Shown here: piece by piece, positions 41,749 through 53,025 of the stretch
How the letters are laid out: each line of letters starts with the position of its first letter
How positions within the stretch are numbered: position 1 is the stretch's first letter
The notes under the pieces: model-generated
Told to the model about the DNA's origin: nothing
The model's input: the letters and a program-made list of their open reading frames with translations, nothing else
The model's database searches: none
Program-made: the position numbers and the translations under genes
From: Saitoella complicata NRRL Y-17804
Lineage: Eukaryota; Ascomycota; Saitoellomycetes; Saitoellales; Saitoellaceae
Direction: 5' to 3'
Length of the DNA: 64,000 nt
Assembly (NCBI RefSeq): GCF_001661265.1
Contig: NW_017566993.1
Location: 496,001 to 560,000, forward strand

Positions 41749-43035
41749 TCAAAACTCACTCCCAAAGTCCCCTTCAACGTGTAGTCCCCGCCCCCTCTCT
41801 TCACACCTAACTCCCTCCCACCCTTCCTCACCCCTCCAAATCGCCTCATCTACATCCTTCCCCTCGCCTATCCCATCAACCCCAACGTCCCTTAAGAACG
41901 CCCTCGTCGCCTCGATATTCCACTCTAACACCTTCACGGGGTTTTCCTCTGCCTTAGCAAATTTCTTGGTTCCCCACGGAAATAACGCACCAAAATCTGA
42001 TTGTGAGAGATGCGCTGACCTAGTGGCGACCCAACACTTACTTTCCTGCCTCCCTCTGTGCAATTCCTTGACGGCGGTGAGGTTCTGTGACCATTTGTAG
42101 AACTGGCCGGAGAGGACAGTGAGGGTTGGTGTTGGGAGGGGGATGTGGGAGTTTGTAGTTGTTGGGGACATCCAGGGGTCGAGGAGGATCGTTGCGGCGA
42201 ATTCCTCGCTGAAGGGGTAGTTGTCGGGAGTGGAGGAGTTGGGAGCGGGAGAGAGGTGAAATTCGGCGATATCTTTGCAGGCGGAGAGGGCGGTTGCGCC
42301 GCCGAATGAATGTCCGGCGGCAATGATTTGTCCCTTCTTGACGTTCATCACGCCCTTCCAACTCTCATAGTTGAAGTTCTTGGCATGCCAGCGGGAGTTT
42401 GCAACCTCGACTGGATGCCCCGCGTTCAACGCTCTCAGCACCCTCAAGGCCTCCCGAAACTCATACGTCCGCACATGCACCTGCTTCTCCTTAACCTTCT
42501 GGTCAAACACCCTGACATACGGCACCTCTTCCCCCTTCCCATCCGATGTAGAGACATACGACACAGCAGCCGATCCATCCCTATGCTCGATGGCCGCGAC
42601 GACGACGCCGTGACTCGCCAGTCCGGCACAGTATGCTCCGTAGGCTCCCCGCGAACCACCGAGGCCGTGGGAGAAGAGCATTGTTGGCCACCCTCCGTCA
42701 CGTTTTAGTGGTGTTGCATCCTTCCGACACGGCAGGCGAGTGAAGAGGAGGCCGGAGATGCAAGACAATGCCCAGACCAGCAATGGGGGAACACGCAAGA
42801 AATGTGCGTTTCCCTTGATATACGTCGAGAACGGCCGCGGGATCCAAGATTCAGCTTTGCTAGTTCCCGTGGATGGGTCACAGGGGTAGTAGACCCGGAT
42901 CAAGCTGGTTTTAAGCGGCCGGGCTGGGCTTGGCGGGTGCGGGGTGTGAAGTGTCGACTCGATTGGGGATTCCAGGGTGAAGGTGCTGACAGGAAGGGGA
43001 CCTGGAGGTTTCGGGAGTGAAGGAAAGAAACCCAT
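41749..43035 (-). CDS. PAF-acetylhydrolase-like (phospholipase A2 group VII-type) lipase
   Basis: Intronless, 428 residues, alpha/beta-hydrolase. Key parts: oxyanion-side LFSHGLGGSRGAY, nucleophile elbow GHSFGGATA, the acid Asp in ATILLDPWMSP, and the catalytic His in TRSAHLSQSDFG, which is the SHxSQSDF signature of the PAF-AH family. A hydrophobic segment (FLRVPPLLVWALSCISGLLF, about residues 79-98) may be a membrane-associating helix; there is no cleavable signal peptide. By family it cleaves short or oxidised sn-2 acyl groups from phospholipids. Length is usual for fungal members. A GTAAGT..TAG pair of only 22 nt inside the gene is too short to be an intron. Confidence 0.9.
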   Translation of the reverse strand: MGFFPSLPKPPGPLPVSTFTLESPIESTLHTPHPPSPARPLKTSLIRVYYPCDPSTGTSKAESWIPRPFSTYIKGNAHFLRVPPLLVWALSCISGLLFTRLPCRKDATPLKRDGGWPTMLFSHGLGGSRGAYGAYCAGLASHGVVVAAIEHRDGSAAVSYVSTSDGKGEEVPYVRVFDQKVKEKQVHVRTYEFREALRVLRALNAGHPVEVANSRWHAKNFNYESWKGVMNVKKGQIIAAGHSFGGATALSACKDIAEFHLSPAPNSSTPDNYPFSEEFAATILLDPWMSPTTTNSHIPLPTPTLTVLSGQFYKWSQNLTAVKELHRGRQESKCWVATRSAHLSQSDFGALFPWGTKKFAKAEENPVKVLEWNIEATRAFLRDVGVDGIGEGKDVDEAIWRGEEGWEGVRCEERGRGLHVEGDFGSEF

Positions 43036-43277
43036 TTACAATTGGTTCCTATGATCAGTCGATGCTGATGGTGTCGAGATGGTCTTTGGTGTTCTGTTCG
43101 GCGTCGCGCGGAGTTCTGAGGCTGACACGACGACGTCGACGTGCATCTCATTTGCCAATCGCCTATTTTTGCCCGATTTTTATTCCATTACGATCCTAAT
43201 TATAACGCAATATAAACACAATCCAATTTCACTCATGCCCGTGTCCTCCTTATATACATACAATCCAAGCTTCCCTC

Positions 43278-45643
43278 TCATGGTTCTACAGCCTCCTCAT
43301 TCATAGCCCTCCTCCCAGCCCCAGGCCTATCCGGCCCCCACCCCAAATCCAACCGACTCCTCCTCCTCAAATCCCCTAACGTCTTCCCAACCATCCCATC
43401 CTCTTCCTCTATTCCCCTACCTTCCCCCTCCTCGACATCCTCTCCCTTCAACAACACCGCCCGATCAATCGCGACCGGCAACCCCCGATGCCGTCCCCTC
43501 AACATCACCGCACACATGATCAGTTTGCTGAGGGGTTTGAGTGCTCCGGAGAAGGAGTAGTCGACGTTGGGGAAACCGACTGAGAGTCCGACTGTGCCGT
43601 ATGCGGAGACGACTTCGAAGATGACGTTGAAGATAGAGAAATTGGCGGGTTGGTCTTCGAAGGATTGATACTCCACAATCGAGATCAACCATACCGCCAA
43701 CGCGAGCCACCACAAATCATGTGCCAACTGCGCACGCAATTGCGTCGTGACGAACTGCTTCGCAGTTAACCTCTCCCGCTCCCTCTCTCCTCGAGAACTA
43801 AGCGAATCATCTTCCCCAGCACCCGGCATATCAGCCGCATAAATCCCCAAACTCCGCTCCTCGTACACGTTTGTGTTACGAATCGACAAAGCGATCGGGA
43901 ACGCAGAGATGTACATCATAACGACATACAACACCTGCACTCCGATTCTCAACGTCGCAATATTAACGACATAGAACCCCCCACTCCGAACAGCGAACGC
44001 CTGGAAGAGTCCATCCATGATACGGGGACCAGTGGGGATTGCTTCGATCGCACTATTCCCCAAATTCAGGATTTCGAAGAAGAACCAATCGAACGAATTA
44101 AGGACAAACACGGCACCCGCAAGCCACAACGTCTGTCCACGTCCGAAAAGGTTGGTATAACACCGTCTCGGATGCTCCAACAAGAAATCCACCGTTGCGC
44201 GCATCTGTGCCCACCGTCCTCTTTCTGGAAGGAAGTCGAGAACCTTCCGCATCAACCAGAGAATGATTCGGAGAAAGACAGGGTACATCGTGTTCCCCGC
44301 TAAAATCAGCAAGGACATCGTAATCAAGACATAATACGCATCAAAAAACGGCTGGACATTCGCATCCAATAAACTCATTCCTGAATTATTGAATGCAGAG
44401 ACGGTGTTGAACGCGCCCAACCACCACGGGTTAATCCCATTCTCGCGGATCTGGGTGGTGTAGGATGAATGCGTCGCCATCCACCACCCCAACCCAATCG
44501 AACCGAGGAGTTGCCAGAGGATGTAGTAAGCGGGGACCAACCATCCCAGGACACGGATGGCGCGGTATTCCACACCACCAAGTTCCTCGCGTTGACTTTT
44601 CGTCAAGAACATGAACGTTGAGTTTCGGCCGACGCTTGGGGCGCTGATCATGGGTAGGGTGGCGGGGTTGCCGTCTGCGGCAATTCGCGTGGGGGCTGGG
44701 CTGAATGTGAGGGAACGAGCGGGCGTTGCTGACGCTCCCACGCCTTGAAAGTTCAGCAAAGTGTTCCTGAGGCCGGAACTTGTCGTGGGACGGCTTGGGG
44801 TGTCTCGTGGCGGCGCAAATGAGATATGGGTTCGGGTATGAGCAACCTGTGGTTCAACGGCTTCATCGACGAAGACATCGTCAGAGCCGAGAACCGATGA
44901 GCCCAACCCCGACCCTGACTGTGGGATACCGAGACCAGAACGCTGGCGAGAACGAGGGAGAGGGCTGCCGGGTGCAACGTCGTAGTCTTCGTCGCTTTCT
45001 TTGTCGTCAACAACTGGATCGGGATCCATAGTGATGTAGCGGCTCAACGATGCCCTCCTATCCCTCGTACTCTGATGCGTAAACGTCCTGAACATACTAA
45101 TACCATCACCAGCACTGCTGCGCCTTCTCCTTGTCGTAGCCAACTCAACCCTTCTAGCATCAATATCCCTCTCCCGCTCCTCTTGACGACGCTTCCTCTG
45201 CTGCTCGGCGACATGCTTGAACTTCTTCGCGAAATAATGCGTACGGATCCAAACGACAAAGGCGGACACAAAGATGGACGAACCGATGAGGATAAGGAAA
45301 AAGAGAAGGAACTGCTGAAACGTGTTGAGTGTCGAAAGATTGATCGTATTCAACCCAGTCAGCGACATCGCACTGTAAGACCATCAGCATTCATTCCCGC
45401 CCACAGGAAATAAACATGGTGGTTCGACCTCACGACAAGAAACAACGAATCAACGTACGACACCGCTCCAACCGGCCTCGACGCCCCCCAAAAGATACCA
45501 GAAGAAACAAGACAAACGAAGATGAAGTACGCGTAGTGCACCGTGATGAAATTGAGGTCGGGGAATACGACATTCAACGGCCAGCGACGGAAGTGAAGGA
45601 AGGCGGGTCGTTGGAACCTGTGGGGGATGAAAATTAATACCAT
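43278..45643 (-). CDS. TRK1: Trk-type potassium transporter
   Basis: Exons 45643-45429 and 45372-43278 encode about 769 residues. This is a plasma-membrane K+ uptake protein of the TrkH/HKT superfamily with four membrane-pore-membrane repeats. The four selectivity loops are visible: SAMSLTGLNT, AFNNSGMSLLD, RSGGFYVVN and SAYGTVGLSVG. A long Arg/Ser-rich cytosolic loop separates repeat 1 from the rest, as in yeast Trk1, but it is much shorter. The 56-nt intron uses donor GTCGAA, fixed by the reading frame and the spacing LFLVVSAMSLTGLN. Start is uncertain. ATG 45643 (MVLIFIPHRFQR) gives an uninterrupted first exon. Alternatively a 35-nt exon ending at a GTACGT donor (about 45756) could splice to CCCCACAG (about 45619). 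Confidence 0.92.
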
Positions 45644-46160
45644 GACTAACAAAAGGCCCGTCTAAGCTATGCAACGCTTGAGCAATCGCAATTGCAAGGG
45701 GAGGATGGAGAGGCACGGCAAAATAGCATAGAGACAGGCCCAGAAGAAGCTTTGTACGTACAGTTGATGCTGTAGGGTCCCTGCCAAGCAACACATTAGT
45801 CAACTGTCACAGGAAGCGAAAAGACGCGAAGCCTGGGGAGGCTCGGGGCCTGAGCACAATACATACCCATCCGCTCAATTTCTGATGCATAACACGGATA
45901 TAACCCAAATTAGTAGAAGAAGCCACGACGATGATCGGCGTGTAACGGAGTTTTTTTCTCGAAAGTAACAGCTGCAGCGACTGAAGTAACTCGCTGTTGT
46001 TGAGGTGTTGTTTGGCAGCCCCTGAGCAGCAAGCGGTAAGGTTTCGGCGACCGGCAGATCCTTGGGTGGCTGTGCTGTGTAGAGCGTGGCTAGTAAGGCG
46101 CGTCTCGGCAAATTGTTCCTCGTTACAGGCACCAGGTAAGTTTATTTGGTACGACTCCTT
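45644..46160. other. Divergent promoter region, TRK1 / EFM2
   Basis: 517 bp between divergent genes. May include a short alternative 5' exon of TRK1. No other feature seen. Confidence 0.5.
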
Positions 46161-47192
46161 ATGGCAGCTCCGATACATCACCTCGACCTCCCTCGTTTAA
46201 AAGGTCGAGTGTTGCCTTCATTCCAAACGCTCGCCACTACCCTCGAACAACTCACCATCGCACCCCCGGATTGGTCGAACCCTGCCGCCTCGTCCGGCTC
46301 GCCAGAGCATGACCCCGGTATCACGCACTGGCTGACCATGCTTGTCTCCTCCGATTTGCACTGGCTCGAGACAGACGAAGAACGCGATGAAATCCTAGCC
46401 GAGGCATCGAAAAGATTGGCGGAACGCTGTGGACGCAGCGCAGCACCCGCGATGACTCGGACATTTTCGCTACCTACGCCATCACGGACACCGACGCCAA
46501 TCGGAACACCGGTTGAGACGCCATATACGGAGTTGCGGATTCACGAGCCGCCGTTGACATCGGATAATCTGGGCTTAAAGACATGGGGTACCTCATTCCT
46601 CCTCGCAAAACGCCTCCCACTCCTCTTCCCTCCACCTACCACCACCAGGACCTCAGACTCCGAACCACCCCGAAAAATCCGAGCCCTCGAGCTGGGAGCC
46701 GGGACAGGCCTCGTCGGTCTAGCCGCCGCCAGTACCCTCGGTTGGTCCGTCCACCTAACGGACCTCCCCGAAATCGTTACAAACCTCCAGAAAAACATTG
46801 ACCTGAATGAGGAGACCATCCATGCCGCGAACGGGCACGCAACTTCCGGAATCCTCGACTGGACCATCCCCGACCTTACCCACCCCTCCCTCAGGGACCT
46901 CGACATCGTCCTTGCCTCTGACTGCCTGTACGCCTCCTGTCACCCCGCTCTCGTCGCTCACGTCACCTCTCTTACACTCCCCCGAAACGCTGACGCGAAA
47001 TTCGTGGTTTCGGTACCAGTGCGGCCGGGGGGGTTAGGCGAGTTGCCGGGGATGTTGTGGAGCGAGTTGAAGGGTGTGGGTTTGGTGATTTTGGAGGAGG
47101 GTGAGGATTTGGGGTGGGATGATTGGGGGAGTGGGGAGATTAGGTGTAGGTGGGGGGTTTGGGGGTGGAAAGAGGTTCATGCCAAGAACTAG
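46161..47192 (+). CDS. EFM2: Elongation factor 2 lysine methyltransferase (Efm2-like, MTF16 family)
   Basis: Intronless, 343 residues from ATG 46161. An N-terminal helical region with KRLAERCGRSAAPAM and IHEPPLTSDNLGLKTWGTS matches the yeast Efm2 segment that introduces the catalytic domain. The seven-beta-strand SAM fold follows: motif I ALELGAGTGLVGLAAAS, LTDLPEIVTNLQKNIDLN, ILDWTIPD, and ASDCLYASCHPALV. Efm2 methylates a lysine of translation elongation factor eEF2, so a cytosolic translation-related role is expected. Inserts such as the Pro/Thr-rich TPSRTPTPIGTPVETP and PPPTTTRTSDSEPP are lineage-specific. Assignment to Efm2 rather than another MTF16 member rests on these N-terminal motifs. 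Confidence 0.85.
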   Translation: MAAPIHHLDLPRLKGRVLPSFQTLATTLEQLTIAPPDWSNPAASSGSPEHDPGITHWLTMLVSSDLHWLETDEERDEILAEASKRLAERCGRSAAPAMTRTFSLPTPSRTPTPIGTPVETPYTELRIHEPPLTSDNLGLKTWGTSFLLAKRLPLLFPPPTTTRTSDSEPPRKIRALELGAGTGLVGLAAASTLGWSVHLTDLPEIVTNLQKNIDLNEETIHAANGHATSGILDWTIPDLTHPSLRDLDIVLASDCLYASCHPALVAHVTSLTLPRNADAKFVVSVPVRPGGLGELPGMLWSELKGVGLVILEEGEDLGWDDWGSGEIRCRWGVWGWKEVHAKN

Positions 47193-48481
47193 ACGGCAAG
47201 TTATGGAAGAGAGGTCATGGGGACGGACAATTGAGGAGTAGATGGCGCAGATGTGGAAGACGGTACTATAGATATTTCGAAAACCAAGGACCTTGCTATG
47301 GTGTAGACATATGACCGTGTTACTTTCCTACAGATCACGGCTATACTTGCCGTTCGTCGGCCTCCTGTGCCGCCCGGTGGTGTGCTTGGTCGTCTACAAA
47401 CTTGGCAATACCGACACTTACCAGTCGTAACGTAACCTCATCAATGAACCTCATGTGATGATGTCTTTTACATTTCCACCTTTCCCCACCCTTAACTTTC
47501 TCGATACCTAGGCCTACTCGCAACCGCGAACCGCATACATGCCGGGACCGGTGCGCCGCCTTGAACCGCCTCCGACCCGCCTGCTCCTCAAGGACCAATT
47601 CTCGGCGCCTCTCCGATCAAGTGAACCCACTTAGATCATGCCATCTTCCAACGAAATTTTGGTCTTCGGGCCCCACGGCCCTCGCAGCGTCGATCCCCCA
47701 CTTGTGGGGGTAGATTTAACCGGCCACATGCGAGGGGAGCGATGGAGCCCTTGAACCGGACCCCTACTGCTTCTTTTTCCTACGCATTGAAAGCCGTTAC
47801 AATTGATGGCATTCTGAGGTCAGTGAATGCTGCTTGTGTCAGCCTATCACCTGGCATCTCCCACTCCGCTTATATTCAGCCGACAGCACAGCCGTAGCTT
47901 TGGGTGTTAATTCCCGGCGGTGCGCCATTACTACCGGTAGCGAGCATGGGATCAGCGGCGTTCGAGCTAGTGCACCCCATCCTCAAGTCTCCGACCTTCC
48001 TCCGCGAAATCTTGGAGGGCCTGTGAAGATGGACGGGGATAGCTGATCGACAGTAAGAGAAACTCCGCGGAGGGGCATTCATCCCGTTCTTGACCCTGTT
48101 CCCCTCTTCAGCATCTGTATTGATATCGTCCAGCTCAAGTTCGCAATCGCTGCTTCGCCAAGGTCCTTTATTAATTAGCCGTCATCTCCATTCGCACGGC
48201 TCACATTTCCATATCGCATTCACTACCGGTGCTGAGCATATAATCTACCGAACCCCAGCCATTCCCGTCCCACGCGACACCACATTTGTTACGCGACCCC
48301 GCTGTTCCTCCTTCACCCAGGTGTGAGGATCAGACGATCCGACATCTTCCCCACCTTCGGCCACGGACTGGTTTTTTGTCCGGGACAGCATATATTTACC
48401 TCCCTCCCTCGCTCTCCTCACGTAGCCTCATTTCGACAACTCAGCAAACTTCGGCATTCAACACAGGAGTAAGCGATCAAG
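47193..48481. other. Intergenic region upstream of beta-glucosidase
   Basis: 1.29 kb with only short unrelated frames. No tRNA-like A/B boxes or conserved gene. The TATA element near its right end is listed separately. Confidence 0.5.
48391..48398 (+). promoter_or_regulatory. TATA-box-like element of beta-glucosidase gene
   Basis: TATATTTA 91 bp upstream of the start codon, followed by a CT-rich stretch, a common fungal core-promoter layout. Confidence 0.45.
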
Positions 48482-51249
48482 ATGATGATCTCTTGCCTCG
48501 CCATGGCCGCCGTTTTGGCTGGCAGTGTTACGGCGCAAGCACCCAACGACACCTATGAATCTAATCCCTCGATCTACTACCCTCGGCCCACTGAGGGATA
48601 CTTTCCTTCTCGTACGTTATTCTCTCCTCGATTTTCCGGGATGTATGCTGACTTTTCGGACGTAGCTCGTGGTGCTGGGCTCGGCAATTGGTCAGCCGCG
48701 TATGACTCCGCTCGTGCCATGGTTCAGCAATTGAACCTTCTTGAGAAGGTCAACATCACTACTGGTACTGGATGGGAGTATGGTCCATGTGTTGGTAACA
48801 CCGGTGCCGTTCCCCGAATGGGTATCCCTTCTCTCTGTCTCCAGGTACGTCTCGCCTTCCTCCACACCCTCGCTGATCCACAAGACTAACCCTCTGATAG
48901 GACTCTCCTTTGGGCGTTCGCAACGCCGACTACGTCTCCGCCTTCCCCGCCGGTATGACCGCCGCAATGACCTGGGACCGTACTCTCATGCGTCTCCGCG
49001 GAGAAGCTATGGGCGCCGAACACCACGGCAAAGGCGTCCACGTCCAACTCGGTCCCGTCGCAGGCCCTCTCGGCCGAAACGCCGCCGGCGGCCGAAACTG
49101 GGAAGGGTTTTCCGTGGATCCATATTTGACTGGTGCGGCGATGTACGAGACCATTATCGGTATCCAGAGTCAGGGCGTTATTGCGTGTGCGAAGCATTTT
49201 ATTGGAAATGAGCAGGAGCATTTTAGGCAGATGGGGGAGTCGAATGGGTATCACACCCACAAAAACGTGACCGATTCGATTTCGGCGAATATTGATGATC
49301 AGACGATGCATGAGCTCTACCTCTGGCCTTTTGCGGAGGCTGTGAGGGCTGATGTGGGTTCATTCATGTGTTCGTACAATCAGGTCAACAACTCGTATGC
49401 TTGCCAGAATGCGCACCTCCTGAATGGATTGTTGAAGGATGAGCTCGCGTTCCAGGGATTCGTTATGACTGATTGGGGAGCACACCACTCTGGTGTTGAG
49501 TCTGCCCTCGCTGGACTCGATATGTCTATGCCTGGAGACCAGGCTTTTGGTGATGGATTGTCGTTCTGGGGAGGAAACTTGACCGAGGCTGTCATGAACG
49601 GATCCGTACCCATATGGCGTATGGACGATATGGTCACCCGTATCCTCGCTGCGTGGTACTTCATGGGTCAAGACGACGACTACCCCGAGACGAACTTCAA
49701 TGCTTGGACGCTGACTACGGAGGGCTATGAGTTCCCTCCCACCAAGCAAGGCTGGGAGAAGGTGAACGAGCATGTCAATGTCATGGCTGATCACTACAAG
49801 GTTATTCGCCAAATTGGAGCCGAGGCAAATGTGTTGTTGAAGAACGTGAATTGCACGTTGCCATTTAACCCCTCCAAGCCGTTGGCTCAGATCGGGATTT
49901 TTGGATCGGACGCCGGGCCGGGGATGTATGGTCCTAACGCTTGCTCTGACCGTGGGTGCGATAATGGAACGCTCGCTATGGGATGGGGATCTGGGTCCGA
50001 TAACTTCCCATACCTTATCACTCCCCTCGAGGCGATCCAGGAGCGTGCGGTTCAGGATGCGACCGTCGTTCAGTGGGTCATTGATGATTACGCTTACGCT
50101 CAGATCAACTCTACCATTGCACAAGTCCAGGACGCTCCTTCCGGTGCTTGTTTGGTATTTGCGAATGCTGATTCGGGTGAGGGATACATCTCCGTTGACG
50201 GGAACGAGGGTGACAGGAATAACTTGACGTTGTGGCATGCTGGGGATAAGCTCATCCAGACCGTTGCTGACCAGTGCGAGAACACGATCGTTGTTATCCA
50301 CGGTGTTGGTGCCGTTGATATGGAGTCCTGGATCGAGCATGAGAACGTCACTGCTGTCATTTTCGCTGGTCTCCCTGGTCAAGAATCCGGAAACTCTCTC
50401 GTTGACACCCTCTGGGGTGTCATCAACCCCTCTGGTCGTCTCCCCTTCTCCATCGCCAAGAATTATGAGGATTACGGCACGGATGTCATGTACGAGCCCA
50501 ACTTCCCCGTCCCGCAAGACAACTTTACCGAGTGTAACCTCATCGACTACCGTCGTTTCTTGACGCTGAATGTCACACCTCGTTACTGGTTCGGTGAGGG
50601 AATGTCGTACACTACATTCGAGTACTCGGAGTTCAATGTTGCGAACATTCTCAACACTACTTACGCTCCTCGTCCGGCTACTCCCACGCTCGCGTTCTTG
50701 GATGAGAGCATCCCGGCTAGGTCGGAGTTGTACATGCCTACCTCCGTCTCTAGCGTCAGTGGGTTCATTTACCCTTACCTTCCTTCTCCTACCGCTCAGG
50801 CTTCCTCGAACGCTGCCTGGTCCAACTCTACCTGGAACGAGGCCGCGGCCACCACCTCCTCCTCCGCTCCCGCCTTGAACTCCGGTGAAGGCATGAACAA
50901 CTTTTCCACTTTTCCCTACTCCGAAGACGGCGGCGGCGTCGGAGGTAACCCTTCCCTTTATGACGTCCTCTACAACGTCACTTTCACCGTCACCAACACC
51001 GGTCCCCTCTACGGTGGTATCGTCCCTCAAGTCTACTACACCTTCGACAATGACGACCAGACCTTCTTGCGTGGGTTCGACAAGATCTTCCTGGAGCCTG
51101 GAGAGAGTAAGGAGGTTAGGATTCATCTAACGAGGAAGGATGTGAGCAGGTATCACGGTGGGTGGGTCCAGCAGAGTGGCGTTGTCAGTTTGAGGAACCA
51201 TGCTGGGGATAAATCGAAGTTTACTGAGTGGATTACTGGTGGTGTCTAA
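48482..51249 (+). CDS. Secreted beta-glucosidase, glycoside hydrolase family 3
   Basis: Exons 48482-48611, 48666-48844 and 48901-51249 (introns of 54 and 56 nt, both GTACGT donors) encode 885 residues with a signal peptide (MMISCLAMAAVLAGSVTA). The GH3 N-terminal barrel shows GPVAGPLGRNAAGGRNWEGFS, KHFIGNEQEHFR and the nucleophile Asp294 in VMTDWGAHHSGVESALAGLDM. The second domain (about 390-600) and a C-terminal fibronectin-III-like domain complete the Aspergillus BglA/Bgl1-type architecture. A Ser/Thr/Ala-rich insert (about 735-790) precedes the last domain. Many N-glycosylation sites. It hydrolyses cellobiose and beta-1,3/1,4-gluco-oligosaccharides outside the cell. Intron 1 is a multiple of three without a stop, so retention would still give an open frame. 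Confidence 0.95.
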
Positions 51250-52050
51250 AAATGAGGTGAACGCTGAGGATGGGACGTTGTACATCTAGTGTTTCGGATG
51301 TTTCGTTACGATGAAGTCTCGTTTAGAGATGGATATCGTCCTCGTATGAGGCTTAAAAGTTATGGTGTATGCTAGTTGATGAGTAAAAATGACGCTTGAT
51401 TACTTTTGCATTTCGCTTCACCAACGTTAACTATACCGTGGCCCAAAAAAGTCGGCGCGAGGGCCGGCGAGGAAGCTGGTAAAGTTAGAAGTTGGAAATT
51501 CGCTGAAACGATTTGAAAAACGTCTTATTTAAAGCGAAATAAAGATATCTTTAAGAGGACAACTCCCTAACTACTGTATTTGCGGGGGTCCTTCCTGTGT
51601 GCCCGACCGGCTCCATCCAACACCCCCCTCCTCACCCTCGCAAGTAAACCTCAATGCCTTGTATGACCCCCCTTAACGTCGTACAGGTCCTTGGTATGAT
51701 TCGACGGAGCGACAGCGACCGCCGCAGCAGGCAAAGGATCCGGAGTCCACTACCGGCATTTCAGCAGTAGGTGTTATGAAGGGAAAGCCACCACAAAAGA
51801 TGAATAAGACTCCCTATCATAAGTCGAACGAGTTCCGTCGCCTGTAACACCCTTCATGTATACAGTTTCTCCTATTACCTCAGCGGGGCATCCTGGTGCC
51901 TGAGCCTGCATGTACGGGGTCGCTGAACGCCGACGTCGTCGTGAACCAATACAGACCTCCATCAAAACAGACCTCTCCCAGCTCTCCTCGCCGTTTGAAA
52001 CTCCATTCAACCCTTCGTCAACCTTATTCTGATCGTCTTACTCACTCGCC
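51250..52050. other. Intergenic region between beta-glucosidase and TOA1
   Basis: 801 bp; AT-rich near 51520-51560, otherwise unremarkable. No gene seen. Confidence 0.5.
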
Positions 52051-53025
52051 ATGTCGAACAACATTGTCGTATGTCCCAGGCCTCCCGAGTCTCGGAGCCG
52101 TCATACTAACTGACCTGTCCAGGGTGATCTCTACGCTCACATCATCAAAGAAACAATCGATTCCTCCCGTACAGACTTTGAAGAATATGGCATGGATGAC
52201 ACGACGCTACAAGAACTCATGTCCTCATGGCAACACAAACTGACGCAGCAAGGCGTTGCGCACTTTCCCTGGGATCCAGCACCGGCACCCGTACCTATGC
52301 CACAAATCCCACAATATGGTGGGCTGCCGCAGGATCCGATGGGAGGACATCAACGTCAACATCATATGCAGATAAAGTCTGATCCGTTAGCACTACCTGG
52401 AGACCCAAACGCTGGACTCCAATTACCAGGCGGAAACGGAAACGGAGGAGGTGTTTATATCAAATCAGACCCTGATGCAGTACCAGGGCAGTCTGTGTTT
52501 GATTCGCAGAACCCTGGTGGTGTGGGTGGTGTTGGAGGAGCGGGGTTGGCGGCTATGCGGGCGGCGCAGCATATCCAGTCCATGTCTGGTTCGCGGACGA
52601 GTACGGCGTCGCCTGGGTTAATGCTTCCTCAGCACGATGGTCCGGCCCCTCTACCTCCGACTCGTTCTGTTGTATCTATCCCTGCGGCTGCGGCTGCGTC
52701 TACGCTGCGTATGCCCCAACACGACGGACCCCCCGCAGATTTCGACCACCTCGGCATTCCCCAACCCCAAATCATCAAACCGCCCACCTCCACCTCCGAC
52801 GACGAAGACGCCATCAACTCCGACCTCGACGACTCCGATGACGGTGGCGTTAACTCTGACGGCGAAAACGCTGACGACGATGAGAATGCTCAAACGCTGT
52901 GGTGCCAATACGAAAAGGTGCAGAGGACGAAGAATAAGTGGAAGTGTGTTTTGAAGGATGGGGTTGTTACCATTGATGGGAAGGAGTATGTGTTTGGGAG
53001 GGGGGCTGGGGAGTTTGAGTGGTGA
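52051..53025 (+). CDS. TOA1: Transcription factor IIA large subunit (alpha/beta)
   Basis: An 18-nt first exon (52051-52068, MSNNIV) is joined across a 54-nt intron (GTATGT donor, ACTAACTG branch) to 52123-53025, giving 306 residues. TFIIA stabilises TBP on the TATA box. The N-terminal four-helix-bundle part is GDLYAHIIKETIDSSRTDFE to LMSSWQHKLTQQGV. A long Pro/Gly/Gln-rich spacer follows, then an acidic stretch (DDEDAINSDLDDSDD). The C-terminal beta-barrel part is LWCQYEKVQRTKNKWKC to YVFGRGAGEFEW, nearly identical to the family consensus. Without the micro-exon the second exon lacks an upstream ATG, which supports the splice. Confidence 0.95.

Noticed and set aside
42033-42056. GTAAGT..TAG pair inside the PAF-AH-like gene
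   Set aside because: Only 22 nt, too short for an intron, and the uninterrupted frame gives the expected SHxSQSDF motif.
49360-51126. 588-codon open frame antisense to the beta-glucosidase
   Set aside because: Shadow of a strongly codon-biased GH3 gene; no recognisable protein features.
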